From Karalla daura (Eukaryota > Chordata > Actinopteri > Chaetodontiformes > Leiognathidae), in NCBI GenBank assembly GCA_029224185.1, contig CM055205.1, positions 12,909,319 to 12,973,318 on the forward strand: a stretch of DNA of 64,000 bases. The letters run 5' to 3'. Below the pieces are notes generated by a model that was not told where the DNA came from, did not search any database, and saw only the letters and a list, made by a program, of their open reading frames with translations. Both the position numbers and the translations under genes were made by a program. The stretch's first letter is position 1. Every line of letters begins with the position of its first letter. Positions 1 through 12,415 of the stretch are shown one piece after another.

Positions 1-379
1 TTGAACACATGCTGATTGTAGGTTGTCCTCAGGTTGTTTGGGAAAAGTGGTCAACATTTCTGTTTCTTTTTCAATTGCTGCTCCGTATCCTTCACACGTA
101 TCAATCCGTGACTATGTATGAGTCCAATATTTCGATAATGATGTTTCCACTAGCTGTATTAGACTATCTATCAGTGAGGTGCATGTGTGTGTTTGATGTG
201 ATTGTGTGTGTGGTTTGGTGGCAGATTGATGTGTTTGTCTCCTCTCTGTTGTTTTCCATCCTTTGTTTCATGCTGTTGTTTGGACAGGCATAGGCTAGCT
301 GGAGATGGGAATAAATGGGACTGTTAGGAGACATCCGTTATATGCTGACATGAAGCCATTATAAAAGAACAACTCCATA

Positions 380-425
380 TGTGTGTGTGTGTGTTTTTGC
401 GTGTGTGGATGTATATGTGTGTGTA
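380..425. repeat. short GT-rich microsatellite
   Basis: An uninterrupted GT run at 380-394 is followed by interrupted GTGTGT and GTATATGTGT units up to about 425. It is ordinary low-complexity DNA. Confidence 0.8.
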
Positions 426-1117
426 AAGGGCACGTACACTACCATATGTTAGTGATCTATTATAAGAAATAAATGTGGGTGGTATGTACAATATGTATTT
501 TTCTTTGTTTCATCAGCTTTGTTTCACATCAGCTCGTTGACAGTCATTTGAAATGTCTGGTTGGTTGTTTTGATGGGAAGAATATGGGATTTTAATCAAC
601 TTGTCTGTAGATGCATTTCCTAGCATCCATGAAATTCACAAAAGCAAGATACTGTAAAAATAAGATTCCCTTTTTTTTTTTCTCCCGTGTGTTGATATAG
701 AGTTTTATCATAACAGTGTAATGCTAACAATTTTCTCACAACAAATGTCACTAGGCATGAATTAGGGGTCACACGACTGATATAAGATTCATGTTTGATT
801 TCAAAATGGAGCAAGACTTTTTCTCCACAATCAAATTTTTTCCAAATCCAATTAAAAGACCTTGGAAAACAATGCATTAAATGTTCACCCTCTGCAAAGC
901 GCAGTCTTGCAGTGCAAAACATTAGGGGGTGTCAAGGGTATAACATGGCTCAACTTTAGAAATATTGCAGTGAAAATGTACTGTGTGACATATTCAAATA
1001 TCAAAAATATAATTTGTATCAGTGAAGGAAGCAAACTTGACAACCCACAACATTATCTTTACAAACAATCTGAGAGAATGAGATTAAAAACAGATGTGTT
1101 AACACAGCCATGCAGGA

Positions 1118-1160
1118 AGTTAGTGCTAGTGGTAGTTAGTGCTAGTTACTGCTAGCTAAT
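1118..1160. repeat. short tandem repeat, 16-bp period
   Basis: The 13-mer AGTTAGTGCTAGT occurs exactly at 1118-1130 and again at 1134-1146, and a degenerate third unit (ACTGCTAGCT) follows. It is a small imperfect tandem array with no coding context. Confidence 0.6.
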
Positions 1161-2299
1161 TAGTGGAGGGCAGGGAAACCACAATTAACAACAGGAGTTA
1201 TGTTTTACTTTCTTCCTTTTACAGTATCTCATGTAAATCAGTTTTAGTCAAACAAACTCGGGTGCAAACATAACCTAATTTACTTTGTAAATGAAATTAA
1301 AAACTAAAATGAAACCTTTATTTTCTGTAGATGAATATCAGTTCTATTTTTGTTCTTGAGTCAATTGAATCGTTAAGAATGTATGTTTGCAGCAGTGGGT
1401 GTAAACAGGTGGATTTTTTTTCAGCAGTTTATTGGCATGCAAAAAAGAAAAAAGAAAACTTTTAAGGAGGCTTTTATGAAAACATGTTGTGCTTAGCTGC
1501 TTATCAGTGTGGACTGAGCTTTGCAGTCAGTTTCCTCTTCCTGTGCTGTTTCCTGTTGTATTTCCTCTCCTCCGTGTCCACTGACACTTTGTCCATCACG
1601 GATCATTATCAGCACTTTACCGCCAGATAATATAGTGCCAACGAAGCCTCTAAGTGACATGCAGTCCATCAGGTTACAGCAATTACAGATGACCATATTG
1701 ATAGAGCTATGAACCAGTGTATCAATACTGCCTGTTAGGCCCACGAGTTTGACATTCAATCTTTGCCTTTATGACCTTGTCTCATTCTCTAGGCACTCTG
1801 GGACATATTCATATCCTCCGAATGGAAGGTCACTGCAGGGATTTCTCAATAACCTCTTGATCTCAGCAAATAGATTATAACCCTCTCATCAAAGGCAGAT
1901 ATTGAGAGGTCTGCCAATTATAATGAAATATGTGCAAAGAAATGGCATGAAGGTTATAGGGAATTAAGGATGACACATACACTTGGACACTGCTGATTGG
2001 AGTTTTAGCTTTTTCTATTTTTTTTCCCATTTACAACTTCGATTTTCGTTCTCTTAGCCGCATCAACTCTCTGTCTCTCTGGCACTCGCTCACTAAATCT
2101 ATGCTCTGTGTGTTGCAGCTTGTTTTCTACTCACTCCGACATTATGTTTTGAGTTTAATAACTCAGAAAATGAATGTTCTCAGCCTCGTCAAGATTCACA
2201 GGCAGGGGCTGAAACTGTTTGGGGGTGTAGCATGAGGATGTGCATGCTTGTGTGTCCGTCTCAGGGTTGCTCGCCTCTATGCATTTTGTTTGGCAAAGC

Positions 2300-2450
2300 A
2301 CGCAGATGCCACGGCCGTGCATTATGGTGCTTCATAAAAATAAATGGTCTCTGTCTGACTTCAATTATAATGGCGAATATGCAGAGGCGCCTCATTCATT
2401 AGTTTGCTTTTGCTCTGTGAGCGGGGGAAGTGGATTTGGTGTATTTAGTA
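2300..2450. other. repeat-free block, possible regulatory element
   Basis: This block of about 150 bp has balanced composition and no simple repeats. It contains an AATTATAATGG motif and a CATAAAAATAAATGG motif (MEF2- or CDX-like A/T core). The overlapping 71-codon frame starting at 2240 is not recognisable as a protein. The regulatory reading rests on appearance only; alignment to other fish genomes would decide it. Confidence 0.15.
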
Positions 2451-4599
2451 TCTGACTGTTGTCCTAAGTAGCAGGGATTATTCTAATGCTCTGTCAGTAG
2501 CAAGGCCTAGGCTTAATTCCCTTTTCTATTCCTGATATCCATTACAAAGGATACACTAATAGACCCACGTATTTCCAGTTCTGTGTGTTTCTTAGCCAAT
2601 CTCACAATTAAACTGTCATCTGTGGTTCTGAGTATGTGTAAGCTTCTGCATTTGAGAGAGAGAAGGTGTATTTGCATATGCCTATGCAAGCACTTCACTA
2701 TGTCTGGTGAATATAGGGAGAGAAAGGCCCCTTAACACCGCATGTGCCATGTCAGAAGATTGTCAGTGACTTGGCACCAACAATCAACATTTCTTTGAAT
2801 CAATTTAAAGGACTGAACAACAAGCGAAACATTGTTTTCACTTGAGCTCTGATTCAATGATGATATCTGCATTATTGTAATACATATATATATTTTTTTT
2901 TCATACAGCTTCAATATTGTTGGCAAACTGCGGTGTACAGTTTCACAGATTATTTATGCTGCTTAGCCCTGGATGTCTGAATCGCAGTACTGAATCAAAG
3001 GCCTCAAAGATATAATGATATTTTGTAATTTAGTTTACCATGAACTAACTTTAGCTGATCCAACTTAACTGCTACCTAGATAGGTGTATCTACAAAGCTC
3101 AGGGAAAGTGGAGTTCAGTCACAGTACACTAAAAGTATCAGCTGAAATTGTCACTACAGTTCAAAACAGGTATGAAAACAGAAAGCCACATGTAATTTCT
3201 TCCCAAATCTGCTTTTCTTTATTTAATACTTCAACTTGCTAATGCTGAGGCACAACTTCCGATTATCCAGCTGCTTTAATTAAAGAGCTGCATTTCATAC
3301 ATTAAAATGCAAGAGCTTTGAGAGGTGAAAGGCATATAAGTGGTACTGTCATTTGCATGGGAGCTGCATAGTTCCTCCTGACCCAACATTAATATGAGAA
3401 ACCTCTGGAACAATGATATGCACACAGAGAGCCACCAGCTGATTAATTGTCTTTCAACTAATGGATGCAAAAGTCATGTTCACTGCCAAGCAGCCACAGC
3501 AGGCGATGCACAGTGGATGAGCATTTTGCAATGTGGTAAAGTGAGGTTTAAAAGGGTGACAAAACAGGATTAATTATACATTGAACCCCTTCTGATGGCT
3601 GTGAAAAAATACTGAAAACTTTATTCAAATCCCTGGGGAACTTTGTGTCACCCCCGAAAACCTTCTCTAAATGTTGTGATTGCTTGGTTTGCTGAGCCTG
3701 AAAAGGTTTATGTTTCCACTTTGAGCTTAGGGTATTCAGGTTTTGGGGTTTTAGGAGTGCACTCAGAACTAGACTCACTTGGCTGTCTCTGATACTGCGG
3801 GAGCCTCAGCCCCAGGGAAGAGAAAAGAGAGTGAAGATAAGGCTATAGTGACACAAGCAATATGAATTTTCTAACTGGTCCACCGGTCATCTAAAAGTAA
3901 TGGACACTTAAGACGTTCCTAGAATCACAAAGTGGTTGAGGCACTTTGTCTTCTTTTATTTTATTTTTATTTTTAGATGAATTGACGCAGAAAAGAAGGA
4001 TGGCGACAATTGAAAGAAGAAAGGAGAGGGTGCCGGGAGAAGAAGACTTAAATATGTCTGTAAAGAACAGATACAGAGGAAAAGCTGCAGAGGGATGAAA
4101 AAATGGAACAAAATGCCACAGCACAACGGTTATAATAAGCAGCAAACAGGGAGAGAACAGTACCATTGCAGTTGTGAGTGAGAGTGCAAATGACTTGTCA
4201 GGCCCTCAGCACAGTGCACATTGGAATTAATGAAGGAAAATGTTCCAGTGGGGCTACACTCATTCAATGTGAATAATTAATACACAAGGTCATACAGAGA
4301 CAAAGATGTGAGAGCCGAGTCTTTGATTTGCTGCGTAGATGGATAGATGGGTCTGTGTGTTGAGTAAAGTTATGTACTCAACAAAGGGAAACACAGCCAC
4401 ACAGTCATGTACAAACATGCCTCAGGAAGTTTGGAGAAAAACATGAAGAAGTTGGTCTCTTCTGCAGTTTGCTGTGCACCCAGGCCTGCTCATCTTGTCA
4501 TTATGGGTTGTAATATGGGATCAGAATTGTCTGTCTGTCCATTCATCCATTTCCCTGCTTTGTACTCAACAATATCTTGGGTGTTTACTGGTGCCCATT

Positions 4600-4772
4600 T
4601 TCAGCTCACACAGGGTGAAAGTAGGGAACAGACCCTGAACAAGGACACACATGCACCACCACATTCACTCTCACACTCATACCTTGAGGCAACTTTGAAT
4701 CTCCAAACCACTAAAACATGCATGTTTTTTGGACTGTGGGGGAAACCGGTGAACCAGGAGAAAGCCCACTTC
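4600..4772 (-). repeat. dispersed short repeat fragment (teleost SINE-like family)
   Basis: The strand shown carries ATTCACTCTCACACTCATACCT, then a GAGGCAACTTTGAATCTCC segment, ACATGCATGTTTTTTGGACTGTGGG, GGAAACCGG and GAGAAAGCCCA, in that order. I recognise this as the reverse complement of a very common fish repeat whose forward strand reads roughly 'cggtttcctcccacagtccaaaaacatgc ... attggtgactctaaat'. Related fragments lie at 40560, 43900 and elsewhere in the window, which supports a dispersed family. The copy is decayed and lacks its promoter end. A 148-codon plus-strand frame and minus-strand frames of 72 and 110 codons overlap it and are by-products. Confidence 0.7.
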
Positions 4773-6854
4773 TCCTGCCCCGTTTTTACTGACATAGTTC
4801 CAGTGTTGCTTCTGGGCAAGCTTAATTTTTTGGTTGTTTTCTGTTTCCATTAACAAAGAACAGGCTGTGGCCCTATAAAAAAACAGAATTTGATATTGTG
4901 TACCTGTCCACATGGACAGACCAGCAGCCATGTGTTCCGAACAAGATCTGACAGGGGCAAAAAAAAGTTTTGCCATGCTCATAAAAAGCTGTGTGGGTAA
5001 ATAGTCCAACAGTTCAAGAACATTTCTTAGCGAACAGATGCAGGGACTTCAGGCATTTCACCATCTTCAACTCTAATTCCAGTTCTTACAGCTCCCTTGT
5101 ACACTGTTTCAATGCCAAAGCTTGATAGCTCCACTGTGGTTGAGCAAGTAAAGGCAATAAAGTTTTTCAGTCAAGAAAGTAGAGTGCAGGCGTGTGTATG
5201 TGTGTGTTTGGCATGACTCCAGAAGACACAGTTCTATCTTGCTCGGCTCCCTGTTCCAGCAGTAGGACCCTGCAGACTCCAAATGTCATGTTGGATTTGT
5301 TGGCTTGCTCAGATTTTTCTCCTCTTATATATATTTTTTTCTTTGTGTTTATTCTTCAAAACTTGTCGGTAGATTTGTAGTGAAATTGCTTCTTTCTGTC
5401 CATTCTTATTTTCTTTGGCATTGTTGCGATGTGACAGGGTGTCTGGGTTTTATTTTTATTTTGAAAACTCACCATATTCTCTGTGCTGACCCTGTGTCTG
5501 ACTCCTAGCGTGGCTTGATCTGCTCTTTGCAGCTTGGTACCACTTCTGTCAGACACAGAACGGGCATTTACAGCTGCATCTGGGGCTGCCTCTGAAAGGC
5601 ACTGCCGCACTTGTGTTTAAAACAAAAGTGATGTCTGAAATGGCTGTAATCAGCTTCAGTAGCTGTCCAGAGGTCTGAGTCACATCAGCCCACAGACACA
5701 CATTTACCACAGATATGTCGCAGTAGACACAAACTTGCAGCACTTGTGAACTGTGCAATTGTGTCGGGCTTGGTTAGAAAGTTATTTCTGAAGGACACTA
5801 AATAAAGATTCTGAGCTCTAGCTCCCCAGCCAGGTGAACTTGAAAACCCCCAGAGCTACAAATGTTATCTCAGCTGCAGCAACTGGCCATTAGGAACATG
5901 AACAGGAGATTGTAAAAAGAATGCTGTTGCTCAAGGGAAAAGAGAGAATTCATTAACTAATACAAAATGTCTATGGCATCTGGGCGCTCAGTGCAAAGAA
6001 CTACACCAGAGCCCATCTTTTTTCCTTTATCCTGTTCAACTGAATCTGAATTTTTTTTTGTTATGCCTCATGACTGTGCAAGACTGTCATTTAAACATCC
6101 CCTGTGTTACTTAATGATAAGGTGTAAAAGTCCCTCAAAGACACCTGTCAGCCTGCATATCCCAGATGTGTTCGTTAGCTGCACTCACTTGCAGACAGGC
6201 TCATATTTTACCACATCCAGTGACAAGTGAAGACATCGAATGGACAAATGGGTTTAAGTATACATGGAAAAAAAAGGAAAAGGTAGTTGCATACAATAAA
6301 TATACTTTTCACAACTGAGGACATGTCTGTGCCTGTTTTTTTTAGGGTCTCCTTCAACCTTGTCTCATATAAAAAATCCTGACTATGTGGGTCCAAAGTG
6401 CAAAAAGAGGGTTTTGAATTGAATTGTATGAATGTTAAACATAAAAAAAAATCACATAACATTTGGTCCAAACTGGTGCAAATGTAAAAGTTTTGGCAAC
6501 CAACAGCCCCTCAACATGTTTGACAAATTCTATCCTACTTGTCCCAACAAAGGGTCTGAGAACATACTGTACACCTGACATCCCTGTGGCTTGGAGCAAG
6601 ATGAATATTAAACTTAGTCATAGGACAACAGCAAAGACATCACTGGAAAGGTCTTGACCCAAAGAGCAACATATGTCAGTTTGCAAACTGTGGGCAGCTC
6701 CTGCTTGTCAGTGGTGACCTTTGAACTTTGATAGTGAGGCAATTTCGAAGGCATACAGTGCAACAACAAAATGTGTTGCAGTCAAGTTGGAAATTGTTTT
6801 GGAAATCATCCATATTTTTGGGGATAGGTTTCTATCTGAGACCAGGTTGATTCC
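4773..6854. other. non-coding stretch, no gene seen
   Basis: Frames of 60-90 codons occur on both strands, and none matches a family I recognise. The minus-strand frames around 5356-5758 overlap each other in different registers and show no conserved motif. Short T-rich runs occur near 5330 and 6050, and poly-A runs near 6270 and 6450. I see no RNA gene or mobile element in the rest. Confidence 0.65.
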
Positions 6855-7016
6855 TTCCACAGTCCAAAAATATGTATGATTGGAAACTGTGTATGTGTGT
6901 GTGTGTCCTATGATGGACTGGCATCCTGTCCAGGTTGTATTCCTAGTCTTTGTTGAATATCGGACACCATCCGCCTTCTAAAACCACAAGAGAGATAAGA
7001 TAATGGATGAATGGAT
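6855..7016 (+). repeat. dispersed short repeat fragment with ATGG tail
   Basis: The segment reads CCTTCCACAGTCCAAAAATATG, a short GT run, then GATGGACTGGCATCCTGTCC and an AGATAATGGATGAATGGATG tail. This is the 3' half of the same family seen reversed at 4600, in the forward direction. The phrase 'gatggactggc.. cctgtcca' and the ATGG-type tail are its most typical parts. The 5' promoter-like half is absent. Confidence 0.75.
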
Positions 7017-8141
7017 GATTTGTACAGTACCAGCCACAGCAGAATCACTAAATGTAGAAAGAAGCATGAACTAGTTCACTCTTTTGGCGTGTGAATCTGG
7101 CTCTGTCCTCAAAATTGTGAACTGTTCATGATCTAGTTCCCCTCTGGCTGCGTGAACAGTTTTGGGCAAGCTTGTGAAGTATGACCTGGCACCACACCCA
7201 TCACTGGTCCATTACTGATGCCAAACCTGCTTTTAACCCCGGCCTCTCCTTACATCACAAATTAAGTTACCAAAATTAGCCAGAGTGCTGCTAAATGCAG
7301 TAGGTCCTCATTCCAAATCCCAAACTAATAACCACATCTGGCAGCGATGGATGGGCCAAAGCTGGCTTCTGTCTGGCCCTCCAGCTGTAGGACACAGCCA
7401 ACTGTGCAGCCCGTCAGCTGGAGCTGACTCCACTGCCAACCTGTGAAAGTAGGATGATGCGGTCTGCGGATGATCAGCCATGGTTGATGGACAAAGTATT
7501 TTTCAAGTTTCAAATCAGTCTCTTAATCATCTGATAAAATAAATGATCAAATGCAACTAAAGCTTTCAATGTGATCAGTCAAAATGTTCCCATTAATGTT
7601 TGCTGTACACCATTAATCTCGGAAGGCTAAGATTACTTTGGTTCTTGTTTTTGTTTTGTTTTGTTTTTTTTTTTACTTCAGAAATCTCTTCCTAATTACA
7701 GATCAGGGCTTGTGCATATCAGGATTTTACACCAAAGTTCACACAACTGCACATGTATGCTCAGATATACTAGCAGACACATAAATAACCCACTCTGAAG
7801 TCAGTGTTGGGGTGCAACGTATCTGTTTACACTAGTTAAATATTGATGTTTGAGATCTGTCGACGACATTGGGCTCAGCCCACCCGTACCTCATCAGCTC
7901 CCCTCCTTACTAATGTATGAACAAATATGATTTATTAATTTGCCCCCAGCTCATCCCAGACTCGAATTGTTTCAAAAGTTTCTGACTACGTAATTTGCCA
8001 CCCTTGTTTATCAGCCCCGCTTTTTGCGGCTCGGAACACAATGAGGCACTGTGAAGAATGTTGAGCGCTGTCATGGGAGAATTTGATAAAGTATGCACAA
8101 ATTACAAAGTGGAAACAATTTTCTTGCTCTTCTCACTACCA

Positions 8142-8142
<1 letters not shown>
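7017..8142. other. non-coding stretch with clustered TGAAC/GTTCA motifs
   Basis: No coding region is supported; frames are 62 codons or less. Between 7067 and 7161 there are several TGAAC or GTTCA half-sites, including the perfect 12-bp palindrome TGAACTAGTTCA (7067-7078), TGAACTGTTCA (7118-7128) and GTGAACAGTT (7152-7161). This may be a scrap of a palindromic repeat family. A T-rich run lies near 7650-7675. The rest shows nothing I can name. Confidence 0.55.

Positions 8143-8182
<40 letters not shown>
8143..8182. repeat. (CA)20 microsatellite
   Basis: This is an uninterrupted CA dinucleotide run of 40 bp. The frames of 68 and 112 codons that cross it on opposite strands (poly-His/Thr, or poly-Cys/Val) are artefacts of the repeat. 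Confidence 0.97.
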
Positions 8183-8183
<1 letters not shown>

Positions 8184-10222
8184 CGTATTCTCATTTCCCT
8201 TTTCATCTCGTTATAGCTTGCATTCTCAGTGATAAGTATGTGTCTGTTCGCCTGACAGTCAGCGAGCATATGGAGGGTGTGTGTGGTCCTGCCAAGTAAT
8301 GGAGAAATCACAGACAGGACAGCGGCACTGTTGCGCATTAGAGTAATCAGAGGGAAATTATCGCCCTTAAGTAGCTTTTGGACATCTGCAAAGGGTGCTA
8401 GCATAATATTTGCAACAGCAACACATGCACAGAGGCACACTCACACAGCAACACGTACACACAGCAGAGGCAGCATGCACAGATACCTGACAGCGAACAG
8501 ATGGACTCGGCACAACCTGTTCAGACATTCTTCTCTTCTTTAAAAGAGTAATCATAGAAAACTAGTGGCTGGCACTCCCTCAAGCTAATCCTTCCAATAA
8601 GTGCATGGGAACAGCCTTTTTTTTAAATAATGAATGAAAAAAAAAAGTAAAATACCCTGAATGCTGTGATTTGATTTTGTTCAGTTTTTGGGAATTAATA
8701 TAGCACTTGATTAAACCAGAGAATGTAAGTGTGGATGGATTCCAACCGTTCTGTTGGACCACCACTTGCAAAAGAAGGATACCATTTCACCAAGAGAAGG
8801 ATAAAGTAAAATATGGATAGCCATAACAATTATCACTGATAACTGCTGTTCCCTCATTAGTTATTTCAGCATGACTCCCACTTTTGCAGAAAAGCCAAAT
8901 CTGACTTGTTTAAATGCAAGTTGCACAAAAGGCCTTTTACACCAACATAGTGCTGTCTCACTTACAAGACACACAAAATAGAGAAAAGATGTCTCTGTAA
9001 ATGTTACTGTTGTGATATTTCAGCACCTCTTTGTTGGACTTTGAGAGTGTCTCCGTAGACATATCGACTTTGCTGCATTTTTTTTTCTTTTTGTGCATGT
9101 TGGCCTCATCTGTGACCTGTCTTTTCAGACAATGTGGTCAGACATGTCTGGCACGACAAGTGGCTTTCAGATTTGTGCGACTGTCAGGTCTGCTTTGTGT
9201 AAAGGTTTCAAAGGAAAAAAAAGAAAAGAAAAGGGGAAAGAAAGATTCTAGGGGGTCGAGTGAGTATATGAGTGTTCGTGTCCGCATGCGTCTACACCGT
9301 CAAAACAAAGTGGCAGGTTGTGTCTGTAGGAAGCCTGATGCGAGCGAGATGGAGCCCTCCTCTGCTTGTCCCCTCTCCCCTGGTTCTCATTTCACAGGTG
9401 GACGAGCAAATTAGTTCCAGCCCTAATCCATCACCATGGACCCCAGCTCACATGTAGGGAATACAAACAGACAGACACGTGCGTGCAACCCCCGTTCGTA
9501 AACACACACAGGATCATGTTACTTGGCATTCGTAGTGAGTCGAGATGAGAGAGAGGAGCACACGTATCAATAAACCTAGTGTTTATCAAGCCTTGGACAC
9601 TGGTTCGTCACTTTTCAAACACTTTGAATCAGTGCTGGGTGCTATAGCATGCTCTTTCCACCCACTTTCTGATATCATTCCATGCCAGTGGCTCCTGCTG
9701 GTGATGGGTCCTGTTTAAGCACAGGGCATCAGCCCGAGGTGAAATGTTCCATTTTGACATTCATGTGGCTCATCACCGTCTCTGAAAAGGGGCGGCTGCT
9801 ATCAAAGCCACTGCACAGCTGTTAGGGAAATGTCAGCAGCAGCAAGGAGCGTGGAAGAGAAGGGGATGCGTGGAGTGTGACAGAGCATGAACTGTCCTCA
9901 TGAATGTTTCGGCTGCAGCTTATTGCGTCGACAGATTATGTCTGTGATCTCTCGGCAAAGCTGAATGTTTCTTTGCATTCTGCTTCCACAGGTCTCTCCT
10001 TCTCGTCATGTTGTAGCTACAGTAAAAACCACAAAGGCTCACTCTACCTGGGGGCTGATGTCCCATATGTGAACAGTATGTGAGCTTAACCTCACAATGA
10101 TGTTATAAACACTCTCATAACAAGAAAAAAAAATCAACTCCTCTGGTTATCTCTGCCTTGGGAGCAATTTAAAATTTTCTCATCTCAAGGCTATTTGTCT
10201 GCATCCACACCACTGGGGGTTT
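8183..10222. other. non-coding stretch, no gene seen
   Basis: The longest frame (127 codons from 9031) begins in a poly-T-rich segment, crosses an AAGAAAAG-rich run and resembles no known protein. CA-rich degenerate DNA lies at 8420-8460. I see no splice-bounded exon and no mobile element. Confidence 0.65.
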
Positions 10223-10247
10223 TGTGTGTGTGTGTGTGTGTGTGTGT
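10223..10247. repeat. (TG)n microsatellite
   Basis: A short, nearly perfect TG run of about 12 units. Confidence 0.9.
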
Positions 10248-11264
10248 CATATGCAAAACTTTATCCTAATTTGCAGCATTTAAAAAAGGAAAGTAGCACA
10301 GAGAGAGCACTGCTGCCCATGATGCTGGCCCACCCACCACATGCCCCATGCCAACAGACAACCTTCACTGCCACTTAATAAAAGAATTCAGGGAGTACTG
10401 AGGCAGCTCTAATTAAAAAGCTTTTATGGCCACTTCTTTTTATTCTGCGCAGGTTATTTTTTGCTGTGCATGGTAGAATCCTGCTTCAAGAAAAAAAAAA
10501 AAAAACAGGCCAAGCTGTGTATCTTTACAAAATCTGCTTGTTTGTTTAACTCTGGTCGTTGGCAAATGTCTGCACAATATCCTTTGTGTGACACTATGCT
10601 GAAAGCAAAAAGCAGCTGTCTAATGCAGTTCACAAAAGTTTGTTTGCATAAAAGCTGCATGCATCTGCCAGTCACAGCTGAGCAATTCCACAGTTTTATC
10701 ACTTTGTGCTTCTGATGCCATAGACGAACCACTCCAGCTTCATCTGAACAACTCACTTGTGAGGGAACTTCTGGCTCATGATGTTTAAAATTCACGCTGA
10801 AGCTGCTATATTTCCTTTGTCCGTCTCAATTCTCAGTCATTCCTTATGGCCATTCAGCACCAAGGTTAGCATGACGGCCGACACAGACTTACTTAAACCC
10901 AACTCAGAATTTTTTCATGTCACAGCAGTCTGTTGAGCATTTCAGCTGAGCTGGTTGAAATGAGTGAGATTGGTTCAGGAACAATAAATTTGCCTGTATC
11001 CTGCTTCTGTCTTCTTACTTCTAAAACAAGTTGTTTCATATCTCAGCCTTGGTCTTTCCTAAGATAATGGTGCCTCCTTCAGCTTTCTCCATCTTGCATC
11101 GTTTGCCAGTAGTTTTATTTGATACTTCACAAACTTTTTGACAGACATTTTACTTAGATTGTTCTTTTCCAACCCATGCACACCTATCAGCCCAGTCTCT
11201 ACACGAGGCACCACCTGAGAGTACAACATACTTAATCAGGCTGAGTGTTGTGCAAGAGGAGACA
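10248..11264. other. non-coding stretch, no gene seen
   Basis: A poly-A run of 15 lies at about 10490-10504, crossed by two opposing frames of 84 and 113 codons without recognisable content. The last 100-150 bp may already belong to the decayed LINE that begins to be recognisable at 11304. Nothing else stands out. Confidence 0.6.
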
Positions 11265-12415
11265 TTAAAAACAAGTTCCCCCCCCTTCTTGATCATAACA
11301 GGGGATGTGAGATCTCTCTCCAATGAGCTGGATGAGTTGACTTGGCACCATATGATGCTGGGAGTGTAGCGTGATGCTGTTTGCCAGGACACAGCGTATC
11401 GTTACACCACGCCAGCTCGGGTGATGAATGCTGCATTGGACTGTATCCAGGTGAAACGGGTGGATGGGACAATGGGAGGAGGTAATAAGAGGGAAAGAAG
11501 GACGGATTGCAGTATTAGGGAACAATAGAAGGTTCTAGGCTCATCGCCGTTGAAGAACTATCTAGTTGAGACACTAAGGCTACATTCACACTACAGGCAA
11601 AAATGCTACCAATCCAAATTTTTTGAAACATTTTCCACACGTGGTCCTAGATAGGATATGTATTTGACGTTTTACAAAGCAACCTTAGTCTGAACATTCA
11701 TGTTATTACCGTAATGACCTACTACTGTGAATATACTGCGTATATTTTCTCCATCTACAAACACTGCTACATCTTGTGATGTCATCCACTCAATTACAAG
11801 CAGACTGCAGACATATCACACACATGCCCTCCTTTGTGTTGCTGCTGACATTAATCATCCTTGTGTCCTCCACTCTACCCATAGTCACTCAATATATCAC
11901 ATGCTAGACCAGAGACAGTAAAATGGTGGACGTCTTTCATGCCAGCACCAAGGAGGCATATAACTCACTCCTCTCCCCCTTCCCCTTGCACAGCTTCAGT
12001 CTTAAGGTCCAAAAGGGCCTTTAGGTCAGGAATTAAGTGGGAGTTGAACAATGTGCAGAGGGTGCTGATGTTGAGAATCAGGGAGGATAAAAGATACAGG
12101 AAGATGGAGGATCAGTTGAGGAACAACATCTGCAAATCTAAAGTGGCCTTTATACCAACTGACAACCTTTAAGGGGGTCACAAGCAGGTGAGTGATGTGC
12201 ACTCTTCCTTCAATAGATCTGATCAGTCATCTGCACCTCCCCCCTGTCCAATCCACTTCGCTTCAGTCTTCCACCTACACCCTCCCTTCTTTATCATTCA
12301 GCTCACAGCCGCACAGTAAACCCACTTCCACAGGTGCAGACACCCTCCTCCCACACCGGTGAACATCTGCAGCACAGACACTGAGATGGTGATATGTTAC
12401 ACACACAGGTGGGCA
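11265..12415 (+). mobile_element. decayed jockey/L2-type LINE: endonuclease and N-terminal RT
   Basis: This is a broken copy of a non-LTR retrotransposon ORF2 (APE endonuclease plus reverse transcriptase). Four blocks occur in the family's order. At 11304-11339 the frame reads D-V-R-S-L-S-N-E-L-D-E-L, matching the early 'NVRSL.NKxDEL' endonuclease motif. At about 11747-11885 it reads S-P-S-T-N followed by CDVIHSITSRLQTYH, matching the 'ppsana..ACDVIHStis.LQt.HP' block. At 11908-11970 it reads TRDSKMVDVFHASTKEAYN, matching 'PTRdnktlDLlYaNvkdAY'. At 12012-12130 it reads KRAFRSG followed by ELNNVQR and KMEDQL, matching the linker before the RT domain, and an FNRSD near 12210 matches 'FNRFD'. Stops and frameshifts lie between and within blocks, and the linking DNA at 11535-11740 is poorly matched. 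The catalytic RT palm is missing. It is inactive. Placement in the L2/Rex1/CR1 neighbourhood is from memory of fish elements. Confidence 0.8.

Larger units (their letters stand above)
1..4599. other. non-coding stretch, no gene seen
   Basis: Open frames here are all under 100 codons except one 148-codon frame starting at 4407 that runs into the repeat at 4600. None resembles a known protein and none has convincing splice context. The stretch holds a short GT-rich tract (380-425), a small direct repeat (1118-1160) and a repeat-free block around 2300-2450 that might be regulatory. The rest is unremarkable AT-rich unique DNA with short poly-T and poly-A runs. Confidence 0.7.
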
